A stretch of 64,000 nt of DNA from Arthrobacter sp. zg-Y820 (GTDB lineage: Bacteria > Actinomycetota > Actinomycetes > Actinomycetales > Micrococcaceae). This document shows positions 25,585 through 34,318 of the stretch, piece after piece (the first letter of the stretch is position 1; each line of letters starts with the position of its first letter). Position numbers and translations under genes: made by a program. Where the stretch lies: the NCBI RefSeq assembly GCF_030142155.1, contig NZ_CP126247.1:744001-808000 (forward strand), in the 5' to 3' direction. A model generated the notes under the pieces. That model ran no database searches, was not told where the DNA came from, and saw only the letters and a list, made by a program, of their open reading frames with translations.

Positions 25585-27330
25585 CTACGGCAGCATCCAG
25601 CCCAGGATCGGCGTGGACTGCAGGTACACCAGGGTGCACAGCACCAGCAGCAGGCCCAGGCTCCAGCCGACGACCTTGCGCAGCAGCACCGATTCCTGGC
25701 CGTCCAGCTTCACGGCGGTCACGGCGATGGCGAGGTTCTGCGGGCTGATCAGCTTGCCCACGACGCCGCCGGAGGTGTTGGCAGCCACCAGCAGGTTCGG
25801 ATCAATTCCGGCTTCGATGCCGGCGGTCTGCTGCAGGCGGGCGAAGAGGGCGTTGGCGGAAGTGTCGGAACCGGTGACGGCGGTGCCGATCCAGCCCAGC
25901 ACGGGGGAGAGGAACGCGAAGAACGCTCCGGTGCCGGCCAGCCAGGTGCCGATGGCCACGGTCTGTCCGGAGAAGTTCATGACGTAGGCCAGGGACAGCA
26001 CGGAGAGGATGGTCAGTCCGGCCCAGCGCATGTTCCAGATGGTCCGGAAGATCTCGGCCACACCGTTGCCCACGCTCATGACGTACCGGCCGCCGTCGTC
26101 GTACTTGGCGTAGACCGCGCTCACGATCAGGCCGGTGAACAGCAGCAGCGTTCCGGGGCTGGAAAGCCAGTTGAACGTGTAGATGGTGGAGGAGACGGGC
26201 TCGCCGGAGGCATCCAGGAGCCGGTCGTGCAGCCAGGGCCACGGAACCTTGATGTCGGTGGAGGCCAGGAGGGCGGGAATGTCCGCGCCCCACTTCCACA
26301 GCTTGGCGATGCCGAAAATCAGGATCACCAGGAAGTAGGGGAACAGGGCCAGCAGCGTGCGGGAGCGGGTGAGGGAGTTGCCGTCCCGAACCGCAGCGGC
26401 GGCACCGCGGCCGGCGCCGGACTGCGAGCCGGCCGATCCGGTGACCGAGCCGGTGACCGAGGCGGCGAGGGCGGGCAGGCCCATGCGCTCGCGGGCGGCT
26501 TCCCGGCCGCGGGGCTGCCAGAACCGCAGGAAGACGACGGCAGCACCGAGGCCGGCCAGGGCTGCCACGATGTCGGTGAGTTCGTAGGAGAAGAAGGTCG
26601 AGCAGAGGACCTGGGCCGTGGCAAACGCGACGCCGGTAATGACGGCGGCGGGCCAGGTGTCCCGCACGCCGCGGCGGCCGTCGAGGATGAAGACCAGGAT
26701 TAGCGGGACGAAGATGGCCAGCAGCGGTGCCTGGCGGCCCACGATGGTGCCGATGTGGTCGGCGTCCAGACCGGTCAGCGAGGCTGCGGTGGTGATCGGA
26801 ATGGCCATGGCGCCAAAGGCCACGGGGGCGGTGTTGGCCACCAGCACGGCGGCGGCTGCCTTGAGCGGCTTGATGCCCAGGGCCACCAGCATGGTGGCGG
26901 TAATGGCCACCGGTGCGCCGAATCCGGCCAGGGCTTCCAGCAGGCCGCCGAAGCAGAAGGCGACCAGGATGGCCTGCACGCGCACATCCCCGCCGCCGAT
27001 CACGTCGAACACCCGGCGCAGGTCCTCGAACCGGCCGCTGAGCACGGTGATCTGGTAGAGCCAGATGGCCATGATGACGATCCACAGCACCGGGAACGCG
27101 CCGAAGACGGCACCCTGGGTGGCGGAGAGCGCCGCCAGTCCGGCCGGCATCTGGTAGGCGAAGACGGCGACGGCGAGGGCCACCAGCAGGGCGATTCCGC
27201 CCGCGAGGTGGGCCTTGACCTTGACGTAGGCCAGCAGCACAAAGAAGGTCAGCAGTGGCACCAGGGCCACCAACGCCGAAACGGCAACACTATCGAGCAC
27301 TGGATCGGTGCTGGGGATGAATGACTCCAC
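25585..27330 (-). CDS. lctP: L-lactate permease
   Basis: Lactate:H+ symporter of the LctP family, 581 aa with about 13-14 membrane segments. Typical stretches are GRFEDLRRVFDVIGGGDVRVQAILVAFCFGGLLEALAGFGAPVAI (core helices), VAFGAMAIPITTAASLTG, MNFSGQTVAIG, FLSPVLGWIGTAVTGSDTSANALF and the final NTSGGVVGKLISPQNLAIA. The GTG at 27330 is preceded by GGAGG. It is divergent from lutABC, and the shared region holds two perfect TGGTCAGACCA sites and one CRP-type site. Uptake of lactate and its oxidation are thus under one control. A second paralogue at 45657 lacks that operator. Confidence 0.93.
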   Translation of the reverse strand: MESFIPSTDPVLDSVAVSALVALVPLLTFFVLLAYVKVKAHLAGGIALLVALAVAVFAYQMPAGLAALSATQGAVFGAFPVLWIVIMAIWLYQITVLSGRFEDLRRVFDVIGGGDVRVQAILVAFCFGGLLEALAGFGAPVAITATMLVALGIKPLKAAAAVLVANTAPVAFGAMAIPITTAASLTGLDADHIGTIVGRQAPLLAIFVPLILVFILDGRRGVRDTWPAAVITGVAFATAQVLCSTFFSYELTDIVAALAGLGAAVVFLRFWQPRGREAARERMGLPALAASVTGSVTGSAGSQSGAGRGAAAAVRDGNSLTRSRTLLALFPYFLVILIFGIAKLWKWGADIPALLASTDIKVPWPWLHDRLLDASGEPVSSTIYTFNWLSSPGTLLLFTGLIVSAVYAKYDDGGRYVMSVGNGVAEIFRTIWNMRWAGLTILSVLSLAYVMNFSGQTVAIGTWLAGTGAFFAFLSPVLGWIGTAVTGSDTSANALFARLQQTAGIEAGIDPNLLVAANTSGGVVGKLISPQNLAIAVTAVKLDGQESVLLRKVVGWSLGLLLVLCTLVYLQSTPILGWMLP

Positions 27331-27360
27331 TGGGTCCTCCGCGTAGTTCTGGACAGGGCA

Positions 27361-27385
27361 TGGTCAGGCCACAGTGGTCAGACCA
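27361..27385. promoter_or_regulatory. Double TGGTC-GACCA operator in front of lctP
   Basis: A perfect TGGTCAGACCA is at 27375-27385, and a near-copy TGGTCAGGCCA (one change) is at 27361-27371, 14 bases apart. On the minus strand a TAGACT hexamer (27397-27392) lies just before the perfect copy and may be the lctP -10 element. A repressor bound here would cover the transcription start. Confidence 0.75.
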
Positions 27386-27415
27386 TTGGCGAGTCTAGCG
27401 CAGAACTCCGATTTC

Positions 27416-27431
27416 TGTGATGGTAGTCACC
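27416..27431. promoter_or_regulatory. CRP/GlxR-type dyad between lctP and lutA
   Basis: TGTGATGGTAGTCACC contains GTGA-N6-TCAC, with the outer T of the consensus on the left. It lies roughly midway between the two divergent promoters and partly over the expected lctP -35 position, so it could serve both directions. Confidence 0.6.
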
Positions 27432-27474
27432 AGCACCGAGGGCCCGGATGTGACAGGCCCAACATGTTCTACTA

Positions 27475-27485
27475 TGGTCAGACCA
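27475..27485. promoter_or_regulatory. TGGTCAGACCA operator in front of lutA
   Basis: A perfect copy exactly 100 bases from the one at 27375. It overlaps the last base of a TACTAT hexamer (27470-27475) that is a good -10 element for lutA, and it is 35 bases from the lutA start. This is a classical repressor position. Confidence 0.8.
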
Positions 27486-27519
27486 CACGTACGGGGTGTC
27501 GCCCCGCTGAAAGGCAGCC

Positions 27520-28320
27520 ATGAGAATCGCTCTATTCGCCACCTGCATCGTGGATGCCATGTATCCGCGCACCGCCCGGGCCACCGTGGACATTCTGGAG
27601 CGGCTGGGCCACGAAGTCGTGTTCCCCTCCGGTCAGGCCTGCTGCGGGCAGATGCATGTGAACTCCGGCTACCTGCCCGAAGCCGTGCCGGTGGTCCGCA
27701 ACCACATCGAGGCCTTCGAGTCCCAGGAGTACGACGTCGCCGTCGCACCTTCGGGCTCCTGCGTCGCCTCCGTCAAGCACCAGCATCCGATGGTCGCCCG
27801 GTCCTGCGGCGATGCCAACCTGGCGGCCCGCGCCGAGGCGGTTGGCGCCAAGACCTACGAGCTCTCCGCACTGCTCACCGACGTCCTGGGCGTCACCGAT
27901 GCCGCCGCGCAGCTGGGGTCCTGGTTTCCGCACAACGTCACCTATCACCCCAGTTGCCACGGCATGCGCCTGCTGCGGTTGGGCGACCGGCAGCTGAACC
28001 TGCTGCAGAGCGTGGAGGGCATCACCGTGGCGCCCCTGCCGCAGGCCGACCAGTGCTGCGGCTTCGGCGGCACCTTCTCCATGAAAAACGCCGACGTCTC
28101 CACCGCGATGCTCGAGGACAAGGCGGCAAACATCAAGGCCACCGGCGCTGACCTGTGCTCCGGCGGCGACGCCTCCTGCCTGATGCACATCGGCGGCGGG
28201 CTGTCCCGGCAGGGCAGCGGCGTCTCCACCCTGCACTTTGCTGAAATCCTTGCCAGCACTCGGGACAATCCGGTGTCCGTCACCGGTGACGTCCTGGTCG
28301 GCGGAAAGGCCTCCCGATGA
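27520..28320 (+). CDS. lutA: LutA, L-lactate utilisation Fe-S subunit
   Basis: First subunit of the LutABC complex, which oxidises L-lactate to pyruvate. It has 266 aa with two CCG (cysteine-rich) domains: FPSGQACCGQMHVNSGY in the first half, HPSCHGMRLLRLG and CCGFGGTFSMKNADVS in the second, ending SCLMHIGGG. AAAGG precedes the ATG. The stop overlaps lutB by four bases (ATGA). The gene lies directly under a TGGTCAGACCA operator. The set is intact, with no frameshift. Confidence 0.93.
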   Translation: MRIALFATCIVDAMYPRTARATVDILERLGHEVVFPSGQACCGQMHVNSGYLPEAVPVVRNHIEAFESQEYDVAVAPSGSCVASVKHQHPMVARSCGDANLAARAEAVGAKTYELSALLTDVLGVTDAAAQLGSWFPHNVTYHPSCHGMRLLRLGDRQLNLLQSVEGITVAPLPQADQCCGFGGTFSMKNADVSTAMLEDKAANIKATGADLCSGGDASCLMHIGGGLSRQGSGVSTLHFAEILASTRDNPVSVTGDVLVGGKASR

Positions 28321-29855
28321 GCACCACGTACCTGGGCATGCCCACCCTCCCGGTCTTCGGGCAGGGCAACCTCAACGCCGTCGAGCCCTTTCCCCGGGCC
28401 GCCAAACGCGAACTGGGCAACAGCCAGCTGCGCGCCAACCTGGGCCACGCCACGCACACCATCCGCGACAAGCGGCTGCGCGTGGTCGGAGAGCTGCCGG
28501 ACTGGGAGGACCTGCGCAACGCCGGCAGCGCCACCAAGGAAGCGGTCATGGCCCAGCTGCCCGAACTGCTGGAGCAGTTCGAGAAGAACTTCACCGCCCG
28601 CGGCGGCATCATCCACTGGGCCCGCGACGCAGCCGAGGCCAACGAAATTGTCCGCGACCTCATCCGGGAGCAGGGCGTGGACGAGGTGGTCAAGGTCAAG
28701 TCCATGGCCACCCAGGAAATCGGGCTGAACGAATACCTGGAAGAACAGGGGATCGCCGCGTTCGAAACGGACCTCGCCGAACTGATCGTCCAGCTCGACC
28801 ATGACAAGCCCAGCCACATCCTCGTGCCGGCCATCCACAAGAACCGCACCCAGGTCCGGGACATCTTCCTGCGCGAAATGCCAGGGGTCGATCCGGACCT
28901 CACCGACAACCCCGCCAAGCTGGCCGAGGCTGCGCGGGCGCACCTGCGCCGCAAGTTCCTCTCCGCCAAGGTTGCCGTCTCCGGCGCCAATTTCGCGATT
29001 GCCGACGCCGGCACCCTCGCCGTCGTCGAATCCGAGGGCAACGGGCGGATGTGCCTGACGCTGCCCGAAACCCTGATCACCGTGATGGGCGTGGAGAAGC
29101 TGCTGCCGTCCTGGCAGGACCTTGAGGTGTTCATGCAGCTGCTGCCGCGCTCCTCCACGGGCGAGCGGATGAATCCGTACACCTCCCTGTGGACCGGCGT
29201 CACCGAAGGCGACGGACCGCAGAACGTGCACCTGGTGCTGCTGGACAACGGCCGCAGCGCCGCGCTGGCGGATGAAATGGGCCGCTCGGCGCTGCACTGC
29301 ATCCGCTGCTCGGCCTGCATGAACGTGTGCCCGGTCTACGAGCGCACCGGCGGCCATGCCTACGGCTCCACCTATCCGGGACCGATCGGCGCGATCCTCT
29401 CACCGCTGATGACGGGCATCGTCTCCGAGGAGAACAACTCCCTGCCGTACGCGTCCTCGCTCTGCGGCGCCTGCTACGACGCCTGCCCGGTGAAGATCAA
29501 CATTCCCGAAATCCTGGTGCACCTGCGCGCGGAGGACGTGGACAGCAAGCGCGGCAAGAAGAAGCTGCCCACCCAGATGGACCTGCTGATGAAGGGCGCC
29601 TCCTGGGCGTTCTCCTCCGGCAAGCACCTGGGCCTGCTGGAAAAGGGCCTGCCGCTGGGCCGGATCGCCGCCGGCCGGAAGAAGAAGATCACCAAGCTGC
29701 CCGGCATCGCCGCCGGCTGGACCCAGAGCCGGGACATTCCGGCCCCGCCGGCCTCGTCCTTCCGTGACTGGTGGGCCAAGGAGCACGAAACATCAGCAGC
29801 CGGCGGCGCGGACGCTGCGGCGCAAACCATCACCAAGACTGAGGATCAGGCATGA
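28317..29855 (+). CDS. lutB: LutB, L-lactate utilisation Fe-S subunit
   Basis: Central 512-aa subunit of LutABC. The N-terminal half is the LutB/LutC-like domain (RGGIIHWARDAAEANEIV, then SKAKVAVSGANFAIADAGT-like strand, GNGRMCLTLPE). The C-terminal third holds two 4Fe-4S ferredoxin clusters, CIRCSACMNVCPVY and CGACYDACPVKI, followed by basic linker helices. ATGA overlaps at both ends show that lutA, lutB and lutC are one translationally coupled operon. The length and cluster spacing are those of working family members. Confidence 0.93.
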   Translation: MSTTYLGMPTLPVFGQGNLNAVEPFPRAAKRELGNSQLRANLGHATHTIRDKRLRVVGELPDWEDLRNAGSATKEAVMAQLPELLEQFEKNFTARGGIIHWARDAAEANEIVRDLIREQGVDEVVKVKSMATQEIGLNEYLEEQGIAAFETDLAELIVQLDHDKPSHILVPAIHKNRTQVRDIFLREMPGVDPDLTDNPAKLAEAARAHLRRKFLSAKVAVSGANFAIADAGTLAVVESEGNGRMCLTLPETLITVMGVEKLLPSWQDLEVFMQLLPRSSTGERMNPYTSLWTGVTEGDGPQNVHLVLLDNGRSAALADEMGRSALHCIRCSACMNVCPVYERTGGHAYGSTYPGPIGAILSPLMTGIVSEENNSLPYASSLCGACYDACPVKINIPEILVHLRAEDVDSKRGKKKLPTQMDLLMKGASWAFSSGKHLGLLEKGLPLGRIAAGRKKKITKLPGIAAGWTQSRDIPAPPASSFRDWWAKEHETSAAGGADAAAQTITKTEDQA

Positions 29856-30487
29856 GCGCACGGGCAGACATCCTGGAGCGGCTGCGGTCGGCGCTGCGCG
29901 ACAGCCCGGCCGTCCCGGAGATTCCGCGGACCTACCGCGAGGACTCCGGCATGAGCGCCGAGGAACGCATCGAGATGCTGGTGGACCGGCTGGTGGACTA
30001 CAAGGCCGGCGTCACGGTGGTGGACCGGGCCGGGTTGGCGCCGCGGATTGCCGAACTGCTGAGCGGCGCCGCCAGCTATGTGGTTCCGGCGGGGATCGAC
30101 GCCGGCTGGCTGGCCGCCGCCGAAGCCGCCGCGCCAGGCCGCCGACGCACCGACGACGCTGCCGCGCCGCTGAGCGTGGCGCAGCTGGACGCGGTGGACG
30201 CCGTCGTCACCGGCAGTGCCGTCTCGGTGGCCGAAACCGGCACGATCATCCTGGACGGCAGTCCCAACCAGGGCCGCCGCGCCATCACTCTGGTGCCCGA
30301 CCATCACATCTGCGTGGTGGGAGCCGACGACGTCGCCGGCATCCTTCCGGAAGCCCTGCGCCGGCTGGACGGCACGCGGCCGCTGACCTGGATCAGCGGG
30401 CCCAGCGCCACCTCCGATATTGAGCTCGAACGCGTGGAAGGCGTGCACGGACCGCGGAACCTGGACGTGGTCATCGTCCGGTCCTGA
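29852..30487 (+). CDS. lutC: LutC, L-lactate utilisation subunit
   Basis: Third subunit of LutABC, 211 aa, LUD domain only and no Fe-S cluster. Family stretches are the middle SVAETGTIILDGSPNQGRRA and LVPDHHICVVGADDV, and the closing TWISGPSATSDIELERVEGVHGPRNLDVVIV. It starts inside the lutB stop (ATGA). Its last 184 bases are also covered, on the other strand, by the tail of the alpha/beta hydrolase frame, an unusual convergent overlap. Confidence 0.93.
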   Translation: MSARADILERLRSALRDSPAVPEIPRTYREDSGMSAEERIEMLVDRLVDYKAGVTVVDRAGLAPRIAELLSGAASYVVPAGIDAGWLAAAEAAAPGRRRTDDAAAPLSVAQLDAVDAVVTGSAVSVAETGTIILDGSPNQGRRAITLVPDHHICVVGADDVAGILPEALRRLDGTRPLTWISGPSATSDIELERVEGVHGPRNLDVVIVRS

Positions 30488-31512
30488 GGCCGCGCCGCGC
30501 CTGCGGTGACGTCCTCCAGGAAAGCGACGGTTTCCTGCAGCGACTCCCTGGCCTCGGGCCGGTGCAGCTGGAACTGGTACTCGTGTCCCAGCGCCGGCCG
30601 GTAGCCCTTCGGCCAGAACCGGCGGATCACCGGCACCCCCACTTCCTCCAGCCGGTCCGCCAGGGGCACTGACTGCGTGCTGGTCAGGTAGTCGCCGTTT
30701 CCGCCGGAAATGTAGGTGGGCGGAAAGCGGTGATCCACGTGCTTCGGAATGGACATGTGCCCCGCGGCGGGGGTGGCGGCCCAGTCCTTGGACCCGGTGT
30801 AGGCCCAGAGCGCCTTCTTGAGCCCCCAGCCCACGGGGCCGGTCAAGCGGGCCTCGGACGTAAAGTCGTAAACGCCGCAGTGCAGCAGGATTCCGCGCAG
30901 TTGCTCCGGGGCGGCGGCGGGAACCACCCCGGTCTCGCCGGCGTACTCCGGGTTGGTGATGGCCAGGGCCAGCTGTGCGGCCAGCTGCGCACCGGCGGAG
31001 TCACCGGCCAGGACAATCCGATGGGGATCGAGCCCGTACTTGTCTGCGTGTTCGCGCACAAAGCCCAGGGCGGCGTTCAGCTCTTTCACGGCGGCCGGAT
31101 AGATGACTTGGGGCGAGATCGAGTATCCGACGCCCACCACGGCGTACCCGTACCCGGCGAGGATCCTCAGATACGGCGCCACATCTTCCTTGGAGCCGGA
31201 AATCCATGCCCCGCCGTGTATCCACATCACCACCGGCAGCGGTTTCCGGTCCGGAGCATCCGGCAGGAACAGGTCCAGGGTCGGCTTGGCCCCGGACCCC
31301 AAATACGGCAGGCCCCGGTGTCCGGTCACTCGGAGCCCGGGAATATGGGGGTGGATCTTTTTCAGCGGGAAGTTGCCCACGCCGGAGAAGAGTCCGCGGA
31401 TGAGCATCGCGGAGGGGCGGGGATCCCGCTGCAGCGGGACAGCGGCAGCAATTCCGGCAGCGGCGACCACTCCGGCCAGGAGCCCCGCAGTGGTGAGCGA
31501 GGAGAACTTCAT
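30304..31512 (-). CDS. Alpha/beta hydrolase (HSL-like esterase) with an antisense-encoded tail
   Basis: Carboxylesterase or lipase of the HSL/alpha-beta hydrolase fold-3 group, probably exported or membrane-anchored (helix at residues 8-27 after MKFSSLTTAG). It shows the oxyanion motif HGGAWISGS, nucleophile GDSAGAQLA and a C-terminal histidine in LGHEYQF. The normal fold ends near ETVAFLEDVTAG. The frame then continues about 64 residues through the end of lutC on the opposite strand, giving an Arg/Ser/Thr/Pro-rich tail. The ATG at 31512 removes 37 unlikely N-terminal residues. Either the stop was lost or the converging genes truly overlap. The substrate is unknown. Confidence 0.8.
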   Translation of the reverse strand: MKFSSLTTAGLLAGVVAAAGIAAAVPLQRDPRPSAMLIRGLFSGVGNFPLKKIHPHIPGLRVTGHRGLPYLGSGAKPTLDLFLPDAPDRKPLPVVMWIHGGAWISGSKEDVAPYLRILAGYGYAVVGVGYSISPQVIYPAAVKELNAALGFVREHADKYGLDPHRIVLAGDSAGAQLAAQLALAITNPEYAGETGVVPAAAPEQLRGILLHCGVYDFTSEARLTGPVGWGLKKALWAYTGSKDWAATPAAGHMSIPKHVDHRFPPTYISGGNGDYLTSTQSVPLADRLEEVGVPVIRRFWPKGYRPALGHEYQFQLHRPEARESLQETVAFLEDVTAGAARPQDRTMTTSRFRGPCTPSTRSSSISEVALGPLIQVSGRVPSSRRRASGRMPATSSAPTTQM

Positions 31513-31650
31513 CTTTTTAACGTAGGAGTCGGCACCGGGCGGCCTTTGGCCGTTTCGCCGCCAGGAAGCGGCAGCGGAGCGGCGGCTGCGAGGAATCTCA
31601 TGGCCGCCGGTGTTCGGCGGCACTGCCGGAAGCAGGCCGGCGGGATTTCC

Positions 31651-31706
31651 TTGACGTGAGCGGGATCACGCCCCTACGATCAGACGAGCCCGTTTGAAAC
31701 GGTTCA
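31651..31706 (+). promoter_or_regulatory. Promoter with CRP-type and LacI-type sites before the sugar ABC operon
   Basis: TTGACG (31651-31656) and TACGAT (31675-31680) are 18 bases apart and form a good -35/-10 pair. The dyad CGTGAGCGGGATCACG (31655-31670, GTGA-N6-TCAC) lies between them. TGAAACGGTTCA (31695-31706), one change from the LacI-family dyad TGAAACGTTTCA, lies just past the expected start point, where a repressor would act. The ABC gene starts at 31749. Confidence 0.65.
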
Positions 31707-31748
31707 TTCGGTTCCTGTCCCGTCGGCCGCAAAGGTGCGCATCACTGA

Positions 31749-33269
31749 ATGTCAGACACGCCAGCCACTTCGGAAACCGCAGTCCTGACCCTGTCCGGGG
31801 CCTTGAAAACCTTCGGGCCGGTCATCGCGCTGGCGGACGGCACCATCGAACTTCGGGCCGGAGAAATCCACGCCCTCTGCGGGGAAAACGGTGCGGGCAA
31901 GTCGACCCTGGTCAAGATCCTCGCCGGACTCTACGCCCCTGATGAGGGAGCCTTCAGCGTTGCGGGCCGCCCGGTGAACTTCCGCTCCGTCGCGGACAGC
32001 AAGGCCGCGGGCATCTCCGTCATTTACCAGGAGCCCACGCTGTTTCCCGACCTGTCAGTGGCGGAGAACATTTTCATCGGACGCCAGCCGCGTAATCGGA
32101 TCGGACTGATCGACCACGCCCGCATGCGCGACGGCGCCGCGGAACTTTTCGCCAGGCTCGGCGTGGACCTTGATCCGGCCCGGACAGCTGAAGGGCTGTC
32201 CATCGCCGACCAGCAGATCATTGAGATTGCCAAGGCCATTTCGCTGGACGCGAGCGTCCTGGTCATGGACGAACCGACGGCGGCCCTGAGCGGGGTTGAG
32301 GTGGAGAGACTCTTTACCGTCGCCCGCTCGCTGCGCGGAGACGGCGCGGCGATTCTTTTCATCTCGCACCGCTTTGACGAGGTGTTCAGCCTCGCTGACC
32401 GGATCACCGTGATGCGTGACGGCCGCTACATCGCCACCCATGCCACGGCATCAACCAGCATCGAGGAAATTGTCCGGGACATGGTGGGGCGGGAGGTCGA
32501 TTCGCTGTATCCCAAGGGCGAGACCGAGGTCGGTGAGCCCGTCCTTACCGTTGAAGGGCTGCAGCGCCGGGGTGTGTTCACCAGCATCGGTTTTGAAGTC
32601 CGGGCCGGAGAGATCGTGGCTCTCGCGGGCCTGGTGGGCGCCGGGCGCACGGAAGTTGCGCGGGCCATTTTCGGCATCGACCGGTACGACGCCGGCAGCG
32701 TGTCCATCAGGGGACGGAAGCTCAAACCCGGCCAGCCGAAGGCCGCCATCGCAGCCGGCGTCGGCTTTGTCCCCGAAGACCGCCGCAAACAGGGACTCGT
32801 GATGGGCCTGTCGGTCGGCCGCAACACCACCCTGACCCTCCGGGACCGGTTCCGCACGCTGGGGCTGATCAACGGGCGGGCCGAGCAGGCCGCGGCCCGG
32901 GAATGGACGACCAAGCTGCAAGTGAAGGCCTCAACCCTTGAGCAGCCCGTCAGCACGCTGTCCGGCGGAAACCAGCAGAAGGTGGTCCTGGCCAAGTGGC
33001 TCGCCACCAAACCGGCGCTCCTGATCATCGACGAACCCACCCGGGGCATCGACGTGGGCACCAAGAGCGAGGTGCATCGGCTGATCTCCGAGCTGGCCGG
33101 CCAGGGGCTGGCGATCCTCATGATTTCCTCCGAACTGCCGGAGGTCCTGGGCATGGCGGACCGGGTCCTGGTGATGCACGAGGGCCGGATCTCGGCTGAG
33201 CTGGACCGGAGCGGAGCCAGCGCCGAAGCCGTCATGCATGCAGCCACCGGCTCCGGCGGGCACCGATGA
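31749..33269 (+). CDS. Sugar ABC importer ATPase, two-domain (RhaT/RbsA type)
   Basis: A 506-aa double ATPase of the carbohydrate uptake class 2 importers. The N-terminal domain has Walker [10 protein letters not shown], signature [14 protein letters not shown] and Walker [12 protein letters not shown]. The C-terminal domain has the degenerate GLVGAGRTE, then [15 protein letters not shown] and [14 protein letters not shown]. It heads a five-gene operon and overlaps the next gene by four bases. With the substrate-binding protein and permeases it most resembles the L-rhamnose importer RhaSTPQ. That reading comes from memory of the family and is not certain. Confidence 0.9.
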   Translation: MSDTPATSETAVLTLSGALKTFGPVIALADGTIELRAGEIHALCGENGAGKSTLVKILAGLYAPDEGAFSVAGRPVNFRSVADSKAAGISVIYQEPTLFPDLSVAENIFIGRQPRNRIGLIDHARMRDGAAELFARLGVDLDPARTAEGLSIADQQIIEIAKAISLDASVLVMDEPTAALSGVEVERLFTVARSLRGDGAAILFISHRFDEVFSLADRITVMRDGRYIATHATASTSIEEIVRDMVGREVDSLYPKGETEVGEPVLTVEGLQRRGVFTSIGFEVRAGEIVALAGLVGAGRTEVARAIFGIDRYDAGSVSIRGRKLKPGQPKAAIAAGVGFVPEDRRKQGLVMGLSVGRNTTLTLRDRFRTLGLINGRAEQAAAREWTTKLQVKASTLEQPVSTLSGGNQQKVVLAKWLATKPALLIIDEPTRGIDVGTKSEVHRLISELAGQGLAILMISSELPEVLGMADRVLVMHEGRISAELDRSGASAEAVMHAATGSGGHR

Positions 33270-34318
33270 GCACGCCAACGGCCCAGACTCCCGCGGCGAA
33301 GCAGCCCCGGGCTCTCCCGCTCCGCCGGCAACGGCAGTTTCCCAACGTGTTCCGGCTCCGGGAGTTCCCCGTCACCGCAGCCCTCGCGGTGCTGGTCGTG
33401 GCCACCGCCGTCGTCAATCCGCTGTTCCTCTCGCCGCAGGGCTTGAAGGACCTCATGCTCAACGCCACTGTGATGGTCATCCTGGCCGTTGGGCAGACCA
33501 TGGTGATTGTCACCCGCAACGTGGATCTGTCCGTCGGGTCGATTCTCGGCCTGGTCGCCTTCGGCACCGGTGCGGTCTTTGCCGGTGCGCCGGACATGCC
33601 GATTCTGGCGGTGGTCTTGCTGGGCATGGCCTTCGGCTCTGTCCTGGGTCTTTTCAACGGCCTGCTGGTGACGCTGGCCAAGGTCCCCGCACTGGTCATC
33701 ACGCTGGGCACGCTGTACATCTACCGCGGTGTCAACAATGCCTGGGCCGGCGGAACCCAGTACTTTGCCGGCGACCGGCCGGAGGCCTTCGGAGCCCTGT
33801 CGGTGGATACCTTCCTGGGCATTCCGATGATTACGCTCGTGGCCATCGCTGTGGTGATCACCGCCGCCGTCTTCATGTCGGGCACCCGCTCCGGACGGGA
33901 TTTTTACGCCGTCGGCTCGGACCCCGAGGCAGCCAGGCTCTTCGGCATTCCGGCGTCCAAGCGGATCCTGACGGCCTTCCTTGTCAACGGAGCCCTGGCC
34001 GGGCTCGCCGGCGTCCTCTACGCGAGCCGCTTCAACGCGGTGGGCGCGACAACCGGATCCGGGCTGGAACTGGACGTCGTCGCAGCGGCCGTGGTTGGCG
34101 GCGTCGCGATCTTCGGCGGAAGCGGCACGGTGGTCGGCGCGGCGATCGGCGCCCTGCTGCTCAACACCATCACCAGTTCGCTCACCGCCATTCGGGTCGA
34201 CAAGTTCTGGCAGCAGGCCGTGGTGGGCACCCTCATCCTGGCCGCCATCCTGATCGACCGCCTCGCCGGACTGCGCCGCGCACGCAACCTGCGCGAGAAG
34301 GAAGGCCGAAATGTCTAG
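33266..34318 (+). CDS. Sugar ABC importer permease 1 (RhaP/RbsC type)
   Basis: A 350-aa inner-membrane permease of the BPD_transp_2 family. The N-terminus is basic and Pro/Arg-rich (about 35 residues). The membrane core follows, with [18 protein letters not shown], the [22 protein letters not shown] segment and the coupling loop [19 protein letters not shown]. Near the C-terminus it has [28 protein letters not shown]. It overlaps the ATPase by four bases and the second permease by eight bases, so the three are tightly coupled. Confidence 0.9.
   Translation: MSTPTAQTPAAKQPRALPLRRQRQFPNVFRLREFPVTAALAVLVVATAVVNPLFLSPQGLKDLMLNATVMVILAVGQTMVIVTRNVDLSVGSILGLVAFGTGAVFAGAPDMPILAVVLLGMAFGSVLGLFNGLLVTLAKVPALVITLGTLYIYRGVNNAWAGGTQYFAGDRPEAFGALSVDTFLGIPMITLVAIAVVITAAVFMSGTRSGRDFYAVGSDPEAARLFGIPASKRILTAFLVNGALAGLAGVLYASRFNAVGATTGSGLELDVVAAAVVGGVAIFGGSGTVVGAAIGALLLNTITSSLTAIRVDKFWQQAVVGTLILAAILIDRLAGLRRARNLREKEGRNV

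Noticed and set aside
25502..26703. Plus-strand frames over the end of lctP
   Set aside because: They read His/Gln/Gly-rich nonsense opposite a well-conserved membrane protein.
27361..27519. Riboswitch or leader RNA before lutA
   Set aside because: The dyads are DNA operators of 11 bp; only about 35 bases follow the -10 element, too few for a known riboswitch.
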